From positions 3,278,501 to 3,342,500 of the forward strand of contig NZ_CP041330.1 in assembly GCF_013394165.1 (NCBI RefSeq): 64,000 nt of DNA, given 5' to 3'. The number at the start of each line of letters is the position of its first letter. The first letter of the stretch is position 1. The stretch comes from Pseudoalteromonas sp. Scap06 (GTDB taxonomy: Bacteria > Pseudomonadota > Gammaproteobacteria > Enterobacterales > Alteromonadaceae). Positions 45,349-54,872 of this stretch are shown here, one piece after another. A model generated the notes under the pieces. The model did not search any database. It was not told the origin of the DNA and saw only the letters and a program-made list of their open reading frames with translations. A program made the position numbers and the translations under genes.

Positions 45349-46551
45349 TTATTTTTTAAAATGGCTTTTTACTTTATCTCTAAATGCTTTGCCAAATTTA
45401 GAATGATCATTGAGCTCATGGCGAACTCTGCCGGCAACAATACAAGGGGAGATGCTAAGGCTACTCGCAAATTTACGGACTGAACTAGTATCTTGCATTT
45501 CTAAATGGTTCAAATCACCTGATGGAATTAAGCTTTCTTGAGCCAATGCATCTGCTTCTTGTTCAACTTTATCGCCACCTTCTGCATCTAAATTATCCAA
45601 GTACCAAGTCTCGGTTCCATCTAAATGCAACGCGATATGCGCTAATTCATGCATTAAAGAAAACCAAAAGTTATCTAACTTATCGTGGCGTAATGTAAGT
45701 GCAACAACAGGGTTCCCGCTTGCACAAATACATACAGCACCGTCCAAATACGTTTTTGGTAAATGACCCTCAATAACTAAATGAATACCATGGCGGTTTA
45801 AAAACTCTTTAGCTAATTTAGGCCCCTGATCAGACCATGACAATTGCGCTAATTTTTTCATCCAATTAGCATCAACAGTTCCTTTTACATATTTGACTGG
45901 GAGCTGCTCTAATTGCGCTTTTTGTAAAACCCTAACTTGCCAAGCCCATAAAGCATAGCTATCAATCTCTTTGTCATTTGAGCGTAAATGAGCTGTGGTT
46001 CTTAATAATGCTGGTTTTAAAGAAAATCCATTGGGTACAGACGTTAAAAACTGATTAAGCTTCTCAATTGAATACTCTTTCAATTCATTTATTGAGCCTT
46101 TAAACCCTTCAAAATATCCACGAGATCGCATTTCAGTTATAGGAAAGGCATCCCAATTAATATCTTTTGAGATAGCGCTTTTAGCGCAAGGTTCTTTAAT
46201 CAACACATCAGCAGATATTCCTAAGCCCGCGCTTAGCTTACGAATCATATTCAAGCTTAAACTTCGCGTGCCATTTAGTACCTCAGTTACTTTTGAAGCA
46301 GATCCAAAATAAGGCACTAAATCTTTTTTAATCAAGCCCTGTTGCTCCATACGAAATTTTATTGCTTCAATTGGATCAGGGAAGTCAATAGGAAATGCTT
46401 CTTCCTCGTACTTTTCAATTAAAAATGCCAGTAAATCCAGCTCATCACTTTCTGCTGAATCTGGAGCGGGGTCAAAATCCATTAATGTCATGACACGCGC
46501 TAAAGCTTGCTCATGATCTTGAGACGATTTAATTAACTTAATGTGGCCCAT
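45349..46551 (-). CDS. HigA-like antitoxin fused to ImmA/IrrE metallopeptidase
   Basis: This 400-residue protein has an Xre helix-turn-helix at about residues 65-115 (KFRMEQQGLIKKDLVPYFGSASKVTEVLNGTRSL). After a linker there is an ImmA/IrrE-type zinc-peptidase domain with HELAHIALH (about residue 303) and a downstream Glu-rich EQEADALAQESLIP. It lies 9 bases after the HigB-like toxin gene. In such pairs the HTH protein neutralises the toxin and represses the operon. The peptidase domain could make antitoxin activity responsive to a signal; this is inference. Confidence 0.8.
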   Translation of the reverse strand: MGHIKLIKSSQDHEQALARVMTLMDFDPAPDSAESDELDLLAFLIEKYEEEAFPIDFPDPIEAIKFRMEQQGLIKKDLVPYFGSASKVTEVLNGTRSLSLNMIRKLSAGLGISADVLIKEPCAKSAISKDINWDAFPITEMRSRGYFEGFKGSINELKEYSIEKLNQFLTSVPNGFSLKPALLRTTAHLRSNDKEIDSYALWAWQVRVLQKAQLEQLPVKYVKGTVDANWMKKLAQLSWSDQGPKLAKEFLNRHGIHLVIEGHLPKTYLDGAVCICASGNPVVALTLRHDKLDNFWFSLMHELAHIALHLDGTETWYLDNLDAEGGDKVEQEADALAQESLIPSGDLNHLEMQDTSSVRKFASSLSISPCIVAGRVRHELNDHSKFGKAFRDKVKSHFKK

Positions 46552-46560
46552 AATACCTCC

Positions 46561-46845
46561 TTAAAAGCGTTGCTTGTCATACTCCGAATGGGTTCCAACC
46601 CATTCAATCACAGCAATACCATTTTGATATCTCACTTTCACAACTAACCTATAATGGTTACCTTTTACATTAAAGATCACCCTATTATCAGCTAAAAAAT
46701 CTGCGCTTCGATATCGGTTCTTTATATCTTGGGGTGTTTTCCAGTCAGCTTCATTAGCCTCTGAAAACCAAGCTTCAAGTGCTTTTTTTGCATTAGCATG
46801 CTTTTGACTAAACTCTGTAAGTTTGTCTCTTCCTAAGACCTTCAT
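46561..46845 (-). CDS. HigB-like mRNA interferase toxin
   Basis: This 94-residue protein matches the HigB branch of the RelE/ParE superfamily: FSQKHANAKKALEAWFSEA, DIKNRYRSADFL, VIFNVKGNHYRLVVKVRY and the terminal GTHSEYDK. HigB toxins cut mRNA on the ribosome. The toxin gene precedes the antitoxin, the usual order for higBA. It is the last pair before the transposition module and may stabilise the element. Confidence 0.87.
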   Translation of the reverse strand: MKVLGRDKLTEFSQKHANAKKALEAWFSEANEADWKTPQDIKNRYRSADFLADNRVIFNVKGNHYRLVVKVRYQNGIAVIEWVGTHSEYDKQRF

Positions 46846-46919
46846 TTCGCCTCAAAGTTCCCACGAAGGGAATTATAGTTGTTATTACCAAAAAGGGAAG
46901 TTAATTGTCATAATGGATT

Positions 46920-47963
46920 CTAATCTGCTGACGCTACGGTCCAAATCCGTTTAAGTGGTAGCTCAGCTTTAATGTCCTCTTCTAGCTTGTCGTAGAACAT
47001 AAATAATTGTTCTAATAAATCATGCTGAGTCCATAATCGAACTCGAAAAAAGCTTGATGCTAACTCTTTTTGAACGTTACCTTTAAACCCGCCCCAAGCC
47101 ACAAATAACCCTTGGGTAGCATTAAACTTTGTCATCGCCCCCATTAGTTTATCAACGGTTGGGCGATCAACTAAACCGTCTCCAGATTTAACTTCAACAC
47201 AAATTCGCTGAACTCCAAACCCCATAGGCCCGTCACCAGCTAAAATATCAGCACCACCATCCGCACCTTCAGGGCTCTGCCAACAGGTGTAGCCTTGAGC
47301 TGTTAAAATAGCAGAAACCAAACGTGTTAAGTTATGACCTCTAAATTTAGCCTCAATCAATTTAATAATTTGGCTATGACCCAGCTCCTCTAAATCTATT
47401 TCAACCTCTTCATCATTAGCATCTTGGTTAGACGAATAATTAACAGTTTGATTTATAATTTGCCTTTGAGTTTCAGCCTTCCAACCATTCGCTTCCATAG
47501 CGTTAATGCGTTCTTCAGCATTATTACGCTGAATCCGACATATAGTCATAAACGCACCAAAACTGTAAAGTAAATCTTGAGAAAAGTGTCCTCTGGGGAT
47601 TGGATCCGGTAACCACTCAACGCTACGCCAGTGAAAGAAAGGGTCGGCACCATTTTTATCAAAATTATAGTTTGATGTTATTTTTCCAATATAAATAACA
47701 GGCTGAATTTTTGAGGGCAAAATAACCCTGTCACCCATATTTATCGCATGGGCAAATGGCCAAACTTGGCTAGCATGATTCATTAACTTTTTAGGCTTAG
47801 CATCAGGAGCATTAATAGACAGCGCATCGATTAGCTCTTGGCGTTCTCTCATTTTAGTAAGATCGCTGTTTAATCCATCCCACGTCACATAAACTCGGTT
47901 TTCATTAATAAACTTTTGTTCAAACTGTCCTTGAGAGCCAGCTCTTATTAACCAAATTGACAT
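46920..47963 (-). CDS. Mrr-like restriction endonuclease with N-terminal EVE-like domain
   Basis: This 347-residue protein has an N-terminal region resembling EVE/PUA-like base-recognition domains (MSIWLIRAGSQGQF, VYVTWDGL, GDRVILPSK, FFHWRSVEWL; residues 1-150). A C-terminal Mrr_cat nuclease domain follows, with the PD-(D/E)xK signature GADGGADI then CVEVKSG (residues about 225-255). This architecture suggests type IV restriction of modified DNA. The ATG has TAAGGA upstream, lies 8 bases after the HNH gene, and ends the defence operon. Confidence 0.78.
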   Translation of the reverse strand: MSIWLIRAGSQGQFEQKFINENRVYVTWDGLNSDLTKMRERQELIDALSINAPDAKPKKLMNHASQVWPFAHAINMGDRVILPSKIQPVIYIGKITSNYNFDKNGADPFFHWRSVEWLPDPIPRGHFSQDLLYSFGAFMTICRIQRNNAEERINAMEANGWKAETQRQIINQTVNYSSNQDANDEEVEIDLEELGHSQIIKLIEAKFRGHNLTRLVSAILTAQGYTCWQSPEGADGGADILAGDGPMGFGVQRICVEVKSGDGLVDRPTVDKLMGAMTKFNATQGLFVAWGGFKGNVQKELASSFFRVRLWTQHDLLEQLFMFYDKLEEDIKAELPLKRIWTVASAD

Positions 47964-47971
47964 AATTTTCC

Positions 47972-48832
47972 TTAAGGCATTAAATCTAATTGAGGCAGTA
48001 TACAGGCCAAATACGGTCTCTTTGTATGGGGTAAAACAGTGTGTACTATAGCTGCGCTAAAACCTGACTTTCGATTACAGCCTTCAATTATCAACTGCTT
48101 TGCGTCTTCTATCCCTTTCAAGTCCTCATCGTCTAAATCATCTAAGCTTAATCGACTAGTATGTCTCAAAAAGTTTAAAGCCGTCCTAGCATTTTTAATT
48201 GCCTTCCTTCGAGCTGAAACAATAGATTTTTCATCGAGGTTCAATATTTGTTTTGAAAGTTTCACACGCTGATAAGCTGTAGAGTCCTGCTGCTCGGAAT
48301 AAATTGATGCCGTTTTACCTGTTTCAACTTCAAATGTAATAAGTTGAACATCATCCAGCGAACACGGATCTAAAATAGTTCGATAATTATAATCACAAGC
48401 AGTATCACCCCATGCTCTTTGTGATTCATCAATTAAAGGAAAGTAGTCAACTTTTCCTCCATCTTCGCGGCTTCTATTAGCATAGATACAAGAATAACGA
48501 TAATTATCAATATCAAATGCCTTCCACCAATACCCTGGGTGTTGACCTGTAGCCGAGCATAGAATAGTCCCATCCTCGAGCTTAACTCTTCCCTTTGGCC
48601 AATAATGATCCACATCAAAATCGGTTCCTATTTGCGGAGTTTCGGTGTACCAACATTTAGCACCAAACTCTTGTACAAATGTTCTTTTTAAAGATGACCA
48701 TTTATTGCCGATCTCCTCAATTGTTACTTTAGGATCCGCTGAAGCTGCTATTTTTCGTGACCATTGAATAGCTTTTTTATCCCAAGTTTTTGTTTTACAA
48801 TTGGAAAAATGGCGTTTATCAATGTGTCTCAT
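47972..48832 (-). CDS. PtuB-like HNH nuclease
   Basis: This 286-residue protein resembles the HNH effector of Septu and retron-Ec78-type systems. It has a CWYTE-type Cys near residue 62, the core FDVDHYWPKGRV, GYWWKAFDIDNYRYSC about 30 residues later, and KVDYFPLIDE. The His of DHYWPK is the catalytic candidate. Where PtuB has paired Cys for structural zinc, some positions differ here. It overlaps the AAA ATPase gene by 14 bases, so the two are translated together. The pair is expected to cut DNA or tRNA on phage infection; the target is not known. Confidence 0.78.
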   Translation of the reverse strand: MRHIDKRHFSNCKTKTWDKKAIQWSRKIAASADPKVTIEEIGNKWSSLKRTFVQEFGAKCWYTETPQIGTDFDVDHYWPKGRVKLEDGTILCSATGQHPGYWWKAFDIDNYRYSCIYANRSREDGGKVDYFPLIDESQRAWGDTACDYNYRTILDPCSLDDVQLITFEVETGKTASIYSEQQDSTAYQRVKLSKQILNLDEKSIVSARRKAIKNARTALNFLRHTSRLSLDDLDDEDLKGIEDAKQLIIEGCNRKSGFSAAIVHTVLPHTKRPYLACILPQLDLMP

Positions 48833-50405
48833 TGTCTGACACCTTTAAATCTTTTAATAAACTTTTGATAAGTTTTTTTCTAGCCTCAACACTGGCGACT
48901 TCTTCTCCAAATTTTAAGTACTTACTTCTAGCGATTAAAAATTGCCGATAGTCTTCATCAGGATGAATGTAACCATAACCGAGTTCTTCTAACTCTTGGT
49001 TTAATTCTTCTAACCTATCAGAGTCCTTATCCTCAACTAATAACTCACGGCGCTCACGAATCAATTGCTGAGTACCGTGGTCTAAGGTCGTTAAAAGGCC
49101 AAACATATCACTCGTTAATATCCCATTCACGGTCATTCCTTTAGGTGATAACTTAGGCTGACTAACCGATATCTCTTGGGAATGCTCTGAGCGAGTAACA
49201 ACCTGAATTTGCTCTTGGTCAAGCTCATAGATTGATAGGGGGTGATGTGTTGTCATTACAATGTGGCTGACAAATCCATCGGGTACAAACATCTCTAATA
49301 TTTGATGATATTTTGCTGCCCAATATGGATTTAAGTGAGTATCAGGCTCATCTAAAAGAAACAAAGCATCTCGTTTAGCAGTAAACTGAAGTAACCCAAA
49401 TACAGTTAAAAGTTGCTGCTCACCTTCACTAAGTTCTGTAAAACTAATATCTTCAGCACGGCCTTCCAATGTTACTCTAATTTCTAACCTATCTAACATG
49501 CCTGACAAGTAGGTGGCCTCTAGTACTTTGAAAAAATCTTCTGGCCGCATATTTCGTGCTAATGACTCCAAAGATTTTAAATCTGGCAGATGATAGGCCA
49601 CCACATCATGGTACTTTTTCTTTTGAGCATGTAAATCCAGCGTTTCTTCCTGCTGAGTAACAGGGCCAATGCCATTAGTTCTTAATAATTCAACAAAATC
49701 ACGAATGCCGCCTTGAATCCCCCAAAAATCATTCGCATCATTTGACTCTGCATCCGTTGGCTTTTTCAAAAAGAAAGTGGCCGACTCAAATTTGGAAATT
49801 GATAGTTCACGGCTTAAAAATTTCTTAGCTTTCGGAAAGCCACGGGCTGAGAAAAAGGCTAACAATGAAAATTGGCTATGAAATCCCTTAGCATAAAAAA
49901 AGGGACGAATGTTAGAACGAATACTTTCATCTTTATGACGCACACTTTGGTAGAACTCTTTGCGTTTGTTAAAGAGCAACTTTTCTAAACGATCACTGGG
50001 CCCTGAATAATAAGCAAAAATATTCCGTGGTAAATATTTCGAAATACCTTCTTTATTGCGCTTTACTTTAGCAATATCGATACTTTGCTTTTTATCTAAC
50101 TCTTTACCACTTGACGTAGTGCAATATTCAATCTGGTAAATAGACTGTCTGTCTGGGTTGGCATCCACTGACATCCAAGTTTCAAGACTTTCATCGCCTA
50201 ATTTATAATCCAACTCATAGGAAAAAGGCGGCTTAGAGCCATCATCTAAATGCAAAAAAATTTTTACTAAAGCCTCAAGAATATTAGATTTCCCCGTGCC
50301 ATTTTGCCCGATAATAACAGTGCGGCTAGTACCGGATGAAAATCTTATTTCAACGCCTTTTAGATTTTTAAAGTCCGAACGAATATTAAGGCGAAGTAAC
50401 TTCAT
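48819..50405 (-). CDS. AAA ATPase, PtuA/restriction-associated type
   Basis: This 528-residue SMC/ABC-like ATPase has Walker A IGQNGTGKSNILEAL at residue about 33, a signature-like ELSEGEQQLL, Walker B ALFLLDEPDTHLNP and a switch His in MTTHHPLS. It lacks a TOPRIM nuclease domain, which separates it from OLD proteins and matches PtuA-type sensors. Such ATPases also recur next to type I hsd genes. Its ATG overlaps the hsdS stop (ATGA) and its end overlaps the HNH gene, binding the Septu-like pair to the restriction operon. Confidence 0.82.
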   Translation of the reverse strand: MKLLRLNIRSDFKNLKGVEIRFSSGTSRTVIIGQNGTGKSNILEALVKIFLHLDDGSKPPFSYELDYKLGDESLETWMSVDANPDRQSIYQIEYCTTSSGKELDKKQSIDIAKVKRNKEGISKYLPRNIFAYYSGPSDRLEKLLFNKRKEFYQSVRHKDESIRSNIRPFFYAKGFHSQFSLLAFFSARGFPKAKKFLSRELSISKFESATFFLKKPTDAESNDANDFWGIQGGIRDFVELLRTNGIGPVTQQEETLDLHAQKKKYHDVVAYHLPDLKSLESLARNMRPEDFFKVLEATYLSGMLDRLEIRVTLEGRAEDISFTELSEGEQQLLTVFGLLQFTAKRDALFLLDEPDTHLNPYWAAKYHQILEMFVPDGFVSHIVMTTHHPLSIYELDQEQIQVVTRSEHSQEISVSQPKLSPKGMTVNGILTSDMFGLLTTLDHGTQQLIRERRELLVEDKDSDRLEELNQELEELGYGYIHPDEDYRQFLIARSKYLKFGEEVASVEARKKLIKSLLKDLKVSDNETH

Positions 50406-52018
50406 CGATTGATCTCCAAATACTGCTGACCATCTTTATCTATTTCTTTAATAACCTGCTGCTCTAGTAGCTGACTGATCTCTTTTAGCACCTCGCGTAA
50501 ATCCATCAACTCTTTAAGTTCATCAAAGATTGCTTGTGGTTTTGCAATCCCTTTTTTATTGAGCACACCTACCACTGGATTTTCTAACAATATTTTCGGC
50601 TGGATCTCTTTTTTGGCTTTCGCTTTACGGGTACCTTTTTTCTTTTCTTTGTTCGCGTTTTTATTTGCCTCACGCTCAGCCTTGATCTTCTCTAATAACG
50701 CCTCGGCACTGTTGTCGCCGCTAATTAAATCAGGGTTGGCGGCGCGCCAATCGGCAGAGAGTTCACCGCGAAAGGCTTTGGCTAAGATAGATTGGGTGAG
50801 GTTATTAACGCGCTCTAATGCAGCATTGGTTTTTTGTTCGATGCTATCGGCAAAGGCAAACAGCTCTTCGACACGTCGAACAATTTCGGTTTGCTCTTCG
50901 AGGCTTGGCAGCTCGAATTCTAAATTCATTAAGAGGCTTGTTTCAACACTAGATACGGTCGTTCCAGCTTTAGAGCATTCTTCTAATATTCTTCGCTCTA
51001 ACCCTTTTAACAGGTAAAACAAAAACTCAGGACTGATAAACCCCAAGTTTGGAACAAGTGCTTTGATATCTTGATTGATCGTTACTGGAGCTAGTGTTCT
51101 TGCAACCGGAAATGAATGCGCAAGTATCCCGCTTCGAGTTACGACTAAGATAGAGTTTGATGGGACTAATTTCATACCGCCAGTGTCGATTGCTTCCTTT
51201 GTAATTTTATCTTGAGAACTGGCAATTAAGTCCGTCTTCATATCTTTTGGTGACACCCAGGGTATATCACCACCTTCCCAATAATTGGAATTGCTTTTGC
51301 TGGGGGTTTTACCTCCAGATATAGCTGTAATTGCTTTTAACCGAGCTGGATTAGAAGATACTTTTTTCGCGCTCCGCCACTCTTCCGTCAGCTTCCCACT
51401 AACCGCAGCAGCGAGGACGGATTGGCGGAAGGTTTTTAGGATTTTTGGAATACGGTCGAGGCGGGCTTTAGTGGTTTCCACCTGTGCCAACAGGGTGTCG
51501 AGTTTATCGGCAATGACTTTTTGTTCGGCTAGGGGGGGAAGTGGTAGCTTAATCAGTTTAAGCTCTTTAACCGCTGCCAGATTTTGAATAGCCCCACCAC
51601 CTGAATTTGTTAAAACACTTTCTTGCACTGATGGCGAGCGAAAAAGTTTAAGGAAAAAATCAGGCCAAATCTCTTCTGCCAGTCTAATTCTAAGCAAGGC
51701 TTGATTGATGACACCTTCGGGTGCATCTTGAGGCACTTGGGTAATTCTCCCCATCGTTCCTGAACAACTGACTAAGAAGTCACCACCCTGAACCCAAAAG
51801 CTTGCTAAATCATTGTATTTATCTTCATCAACAAAATACCTAAATCGAGTGCAGTCATCATTAATAGGAGCATACTGCTCATACACAGCATAACCACTCT
51901 CTTTAAAGAATGCTTTTTTTAAGTTACCTCCGAATGGCCCTCTTCTAAAGCCATTTACTGATGTAAGGTCTTCCCAGTTAACTTCTAACCATTGTTCAGG
52001 CAAATTAACCTCGCTCAT
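50402..52018 (-). CDS. hsdS: Type I restriction specificity subunit HsdS
   Basis: This protein of about 538 residues has two target-recognition domains (residues about 1-150 and 230-380). Each is followed by the conserved helical spacer (LPLPPLAEQKVIADKLDTLL and ELPSLEEQTEIVRRVEELF). After the second spacer come KAFRGELSADWR and a Lys-rich tail of about 100 residues. This tail is longer than usual and ends with a helical segment (VLNKKGIAKPQAIFDELK). The two recognition domains set a bipartite DNA target that cannot be deduced here. The start ATG overlaps the hsdM stop (TGATG). Confidence 0.9.
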   Translation of the reverse strand: MSEVNLPEQWLEVNWEDLTSVNGFRRGPFGGNLKKAFFKESGYAVYEQYAPINDDCTRFRYFVDEDKYNDLASFWVQGGDFLVSCSGTMGRITQVPQDAPEGVINQALLRIRLAEEIWPDFFLKLFRSPSVQESVLTNSGGGAIQNLAAVKELKLIKLPLPPLAEQKVIADKLDTLLAQVETTKARLDRIPKILKTFRQSVLAAAVSGKLTEEWRSAKKVSSNPARLKAITAISGGKTPSKSNSNYWEGGDIPWVSPKDMKTDLIASSQDKITKEAIDTGGMKLVPSNSILVVTRSGILAHSFPVARTLAPVTINQDIKALVPNLGFISPEFLFYLLKGLERRILEECSKAGTTVSSVETSLLMNLEFELPSLEEQTEIVRRVEELFAFADSIEQKTNAALERVNNLTQSILAKAFRGELSADWRAANPDLISGDNSAEALLEKIKAEREANKNANKEKKKGTRKAKAKKEIQPKILLENPVVGVLNKKGIAKPQAIFDELKELMDLREVLKEISQLLEQQVIKEIDKDGQQYLEINR

Positions 52019-53649
52019 CAATTCGCCCCTTCCAACGCCGCCAGCAATTCATCCAACTCACCCAAAGCCGCTGCCAATTCGTCTTTGGCTTCCCTTGCCA
52101 ATACAGCAGGCTCAGGCAAATCAGCCGCATCGACGCTGTCTTTGTCTTTTAGCCAGCTAATATCCAATGAGTCGCCTTTAGTATTGGCTATCCACTCGCG
52201 GCTAAAGCAGCGCCAGCGGCTATGTAAAAGCTTGTCGTCGACGTTTTCATTTTCCACGGCTGCTTGTTTGTCTACTGCGATTTGTTCAGCACCAAAGCTG
52301 TATTCACCTTGGGTGCGGGCTGCGAGTGTTGAGGCAATATCTTGTTGTCGCGATAAATCACGACCTACAGGATCATATACGGCTTCAAACGGCGCTAAAT
52401 GGCTATCACTAAACGGAGTGCGTTTGCCAAAGCTCGGCATGTTGGTACGCAAGTCGTACACCCATACATTTTCAGTGCAATTTTCTTGCTGATGCTTGTC
52501 GGTTGCGCTGCCTTTGGTAAAGAACAAGACATTGGTTTTTACCCCTTGGGCATAAAAAATACCGGTCGGTAAGCGTAAAATAGTGTGTAAATTACACTTG
52601 TTCATTAAATCGCGGCGTACGTCTGTGCCCACGCCTGCTTCAAACAATACGTTGTCGGGCAATACTACAGCGGCGCGGCCACCGGGTTTTAAATTGCGGT
52701 AAATATGCTGTAAAAACGCCAGTTGCTTGTTGCCTGTTTTATAGGTTAAATCGTCACGGGTATTGCTGGCCTCGCCGCCTTTGCTGGTACCAAACGGCGG
52801 ATTAGCCAAAATTATATCGGCGCTTGGTAAGGCTTTACCGGCATCGCCCAGTGCGTTGCCTAAATGTATTACGCCCTCGTCGTCGCCTTCCATACCGTGT
52901 AATAAGCAATTCATTAACGCTAAACGGCGCGTGTTAGGTACAAGCTCTACCCCCACAAAAGCGTCGTTTTTTTGAAATTCAGATTGCTTGCTATTTAAGT
53001 CAAAATAATCATCGGTTTGCTCACGCATGTATTGGTCGGCAGCGACCAAAAAGCCTGCTGTGCCCGCAGCAGGATCTTGTATTACTTCGCCAACTTGCGG
53101 CTTCATGCAACGTACCATGCTATTAATTAACGCGCGCGGGGTAAAGTACTGGCCCGCGCCCGATTTAGTCTCACTGGCGTTTTTCTCTAATAAGCCTTCA
53201 TATAAATCGCCAAGGCCATCTTTAGCGGCACTAAACCAATCAATTTGATCCAGCGTTTTAATCATTTGCTCTAAATGGCGCGGCTCACGTAAGCGCGTTT
53301 GCGCATCGGCATAAATGGCGCTGATTAATGGATCTTCGTGTACTTGCACTTCTTTGGTTTGGCCTGGGTTTTCTGGGTCAGCCTCAAGGCGTTTACCGGT
53401 TGAGAGGGCAAATAAAATGGCCTTGTAATCATTTAATAAATTGATGCCTGATTTGTCGCTGATATCCTGCCAGCGGCAGCCGATTGGCAGCGGATGTTTT
53501 TTTAAGGTGCCGGCTTCGGTGTTTTCGTGCACCATTTTAATAAACAACAGCAGTACCAGCTCGGTAACGTAGTCGCTGTAGTTAATACCGTCGTCACGCA
53601 GTACGTCACACAGGTTCCAAAGTTTTTGTACAATGTCGTTATTGGTCAT
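52018..53649 (-). CDS. hsdM: Type I restriction methyltransferase HsdM
   Basis: This 543-residue N6-adenine methyltransferase has the SAM motif DPAAGTAGFLVAA (about residue 190), the catalytic motif IILANPPFGT (about residue 280), and an N-terminal HsdM helical domain (LWNLCDVLRDDGINYSDYVTEL). It methylates the host target and forms the core M2S complex with HsdS. Its stop overlaps the hsdS start. It is separated from the fic gene by 27 bases. Confidence 0.93.
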   Translation of the reverse strand: MTNNDIVQKLWNLCDVLRDDGINYSDYVTELVLLLFIKMVHENTEAGTLKKHPLPIGCRWQDISDKSGINLLNDYKAILFALSTGKRLEADPENPGQTKEVQVHEDPLISAIYADAQTRLREPRHLEQMIKTLDQIDWFSAAKDGLGDLYEGLLEKNASETKSGAGQYFTPRALINSMVRCMKPQVGEVIQDPAAGTAGFLVAADQYMREQTDDYFDLNSKQSEFQKNDAFVGVELVPNTRRLALMNCLLHGMEGDDEGVIHLGNALGDAGKALPSADIILANPPFGTSKGGEASNTRDDLTYKTGNKQLAFLQHIYRNLKPGGRAAVVLPDNVLFEAGVGTDVRRDLMNKCNLHTILRLPTGIFYAQGVKTNVLFFTKGSATDKHQQENCTENVWVYDLRTNMPSFGKRTPFSDSHLAPFEAVYDPVGRDLSRQQDIASTLAARTQGEYSFGAEQIAVDKQAAVENENVDDKLLHSRWRCFSREWIANTKGDSLDISWLKDKDSVDAADLPEPAVLAREAKDELAAALGELDELLAALEGAN

Positions 53650-53676
53650 GATGTTCTCAAAATTAGTAATAGGGGA

Positions 53677-54756
53677 TTAGCCGTGTGCAACGAGTAAGGA
53701 GCACAAGGGTTGATTTATGTAGTAATTAACACGGCCTACTTTTTGTTTGGTCAAAAAGCCGTGCTCCACCAGTTGTTCTAAATACTTGGTGGCAGTAATC
53801 CGAGTTATACCGAGGTCTTCCACAATGAAGTCTATTTTGGTGTAGGGGTGGTTAAATAAGTTGTTAAGTAAATCTTGGCTGTAAATTTTAGGGAGCTGCT
53901 CTCGTATACCGTGTTTTACTTCTGCCATAAGGGTTTTCATGGCGGTGATAAGTGAAATGGTGTCTCGGGCGGTATCAATAACACCATCAAGCATAAACTC
54001 TAACCAAGGTACCCAATTACCTGTATCACGCACTGCTTGTAAATTAGCGTAGTAATTAGCTTTGTTCTTAATAACAAATCGGCTTAAGTACAGCACAGGT
54101 AGGTTTAGTAAGTCTTTAGTCACCAAGTACAAAATATTTAAAATACGCCCGGTACGGCCGTTACCATCGTAAAATGGGTGAATGCTCTCAAACTGATGGT
54201 GAATAATGGCCATTTTTACCAATGGGTCAGCATCACATAACTCATCGTTATTGATAAACTGAACAAGGTTATCCATAAGTTTTGTAATTTCATCGCCGTG
54301 TTGTGGTGGGGTATAAACCACTTCACCTGTTCGTGCATTTTTAAGATCAGTGCCGGGGAGCTTTCGTAAACCGGCATCATTATGTTCTAGGTTTTTTTGT
54401 ATTGCTAGAATATCATTAAGGCGGATAAGTTTGCTTTTACGTGCGGTTTCGAACCCTTGCTTTAAAGCGACTGCATAATCTTGTACTTCTTTGGTGGCAG
54501 GGTTGGTTACAGCTTCTTCAAACAGGTTAGCTTTATAAAGTTCATCGTGTGTTGTTACGATGTTTTCTACTTCTGAGCTGTCTTTTGCTTCTTGTAGAGC
54601 GAGTGTATTAATCAGTATGGCTTCGTTAGGTATGCTTGCGGCAACGCCTTTTAGCTCTGCTAAATGACGATGTGCTGTGGCGGTTTTTTTTAAAACGGCA
54701 CGGGTTTCCCATTGTTCAATGTTAGGGAGAGGTAAAGGCTCAATATAGGTCGACAT
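53677..54756 (-). CDS. Fic-domain AMP-transferase with winged-helix C-terminus
   Basis: This 359-residue protein has an inhibitory helix motif SSEVENI (about residue 60) and the Fic core HPFYDGNGRTGR (about residue 193). A winged helix follows from about residue 290 (YTKIDFIVEDLGITRITATKYLEQL). Fic enzymes add AMP to hydroxyl groups of target proteins; an N-terminal inhibitory helix of this class II type keeps them off until displaced. It is inserted between hsdR and hsdM, a recurrent position in type I loci. A four-part inverted-repeat operator lies just upstream, so autoregulation by the winged helix is plausible. Confidence 0.88.
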   Translation of the reverse strand: MSTYIEPLPLPNIEQWETRAVLKKTATAHRHLAELKGVAASIPNEAILINTLALQEAKDSSEVENIVTTHDELYKANLFEEAVTNPATKEVQDYAVALKQGFETARKSKLIRLNDILAIQKNLEHNDAGLRKLPGTDLKNARTGEVVYTPPQHGDEITKLMDNLVQFINNDELCDADPLVKMAIIHHQFESIHPFYDGNGRTGRILNILYLVTKDLLNLPVLYLSRFVIKNKANYYANLQAVRDTGNWVPWLEFMLDGVIDTARDTISLITAMKTLMAEVKHGIREQLPKIYSQDLLNNLFNHPYTKIDFIVEDLGITRITATKYLEQLVEHGFLTKQKVGRVNYYINQPLCSLLVAHG

Positions 54757-54776
54757 AAATAACTTTTATCCTTTTT

Positions 54777-54843
54777 TATACATGTCTGTTTGGTTATGTA
54801 TAAATTGTTTAGAAAATTATACATAAGCTATATAACATGTATA
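54777..54843 (-). promoter_or_regulatory. Nested inverted-repeat operator before fic
   Basis: TATACATGT (54777-54785) is the reverse complement of ACATGTATA (54835-54843), and TTATGTATAA (54794-54803) of TTATACATAA (54817-54826). The result is four TATACAT-type half-sites in 67 bases, nested symmetrically, in the 116-base gap between hsdR and fic. Confidence 0.7.
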
Positions 54844-54872
54844 GCAATTCCATTTATTTATATACTTTATTG

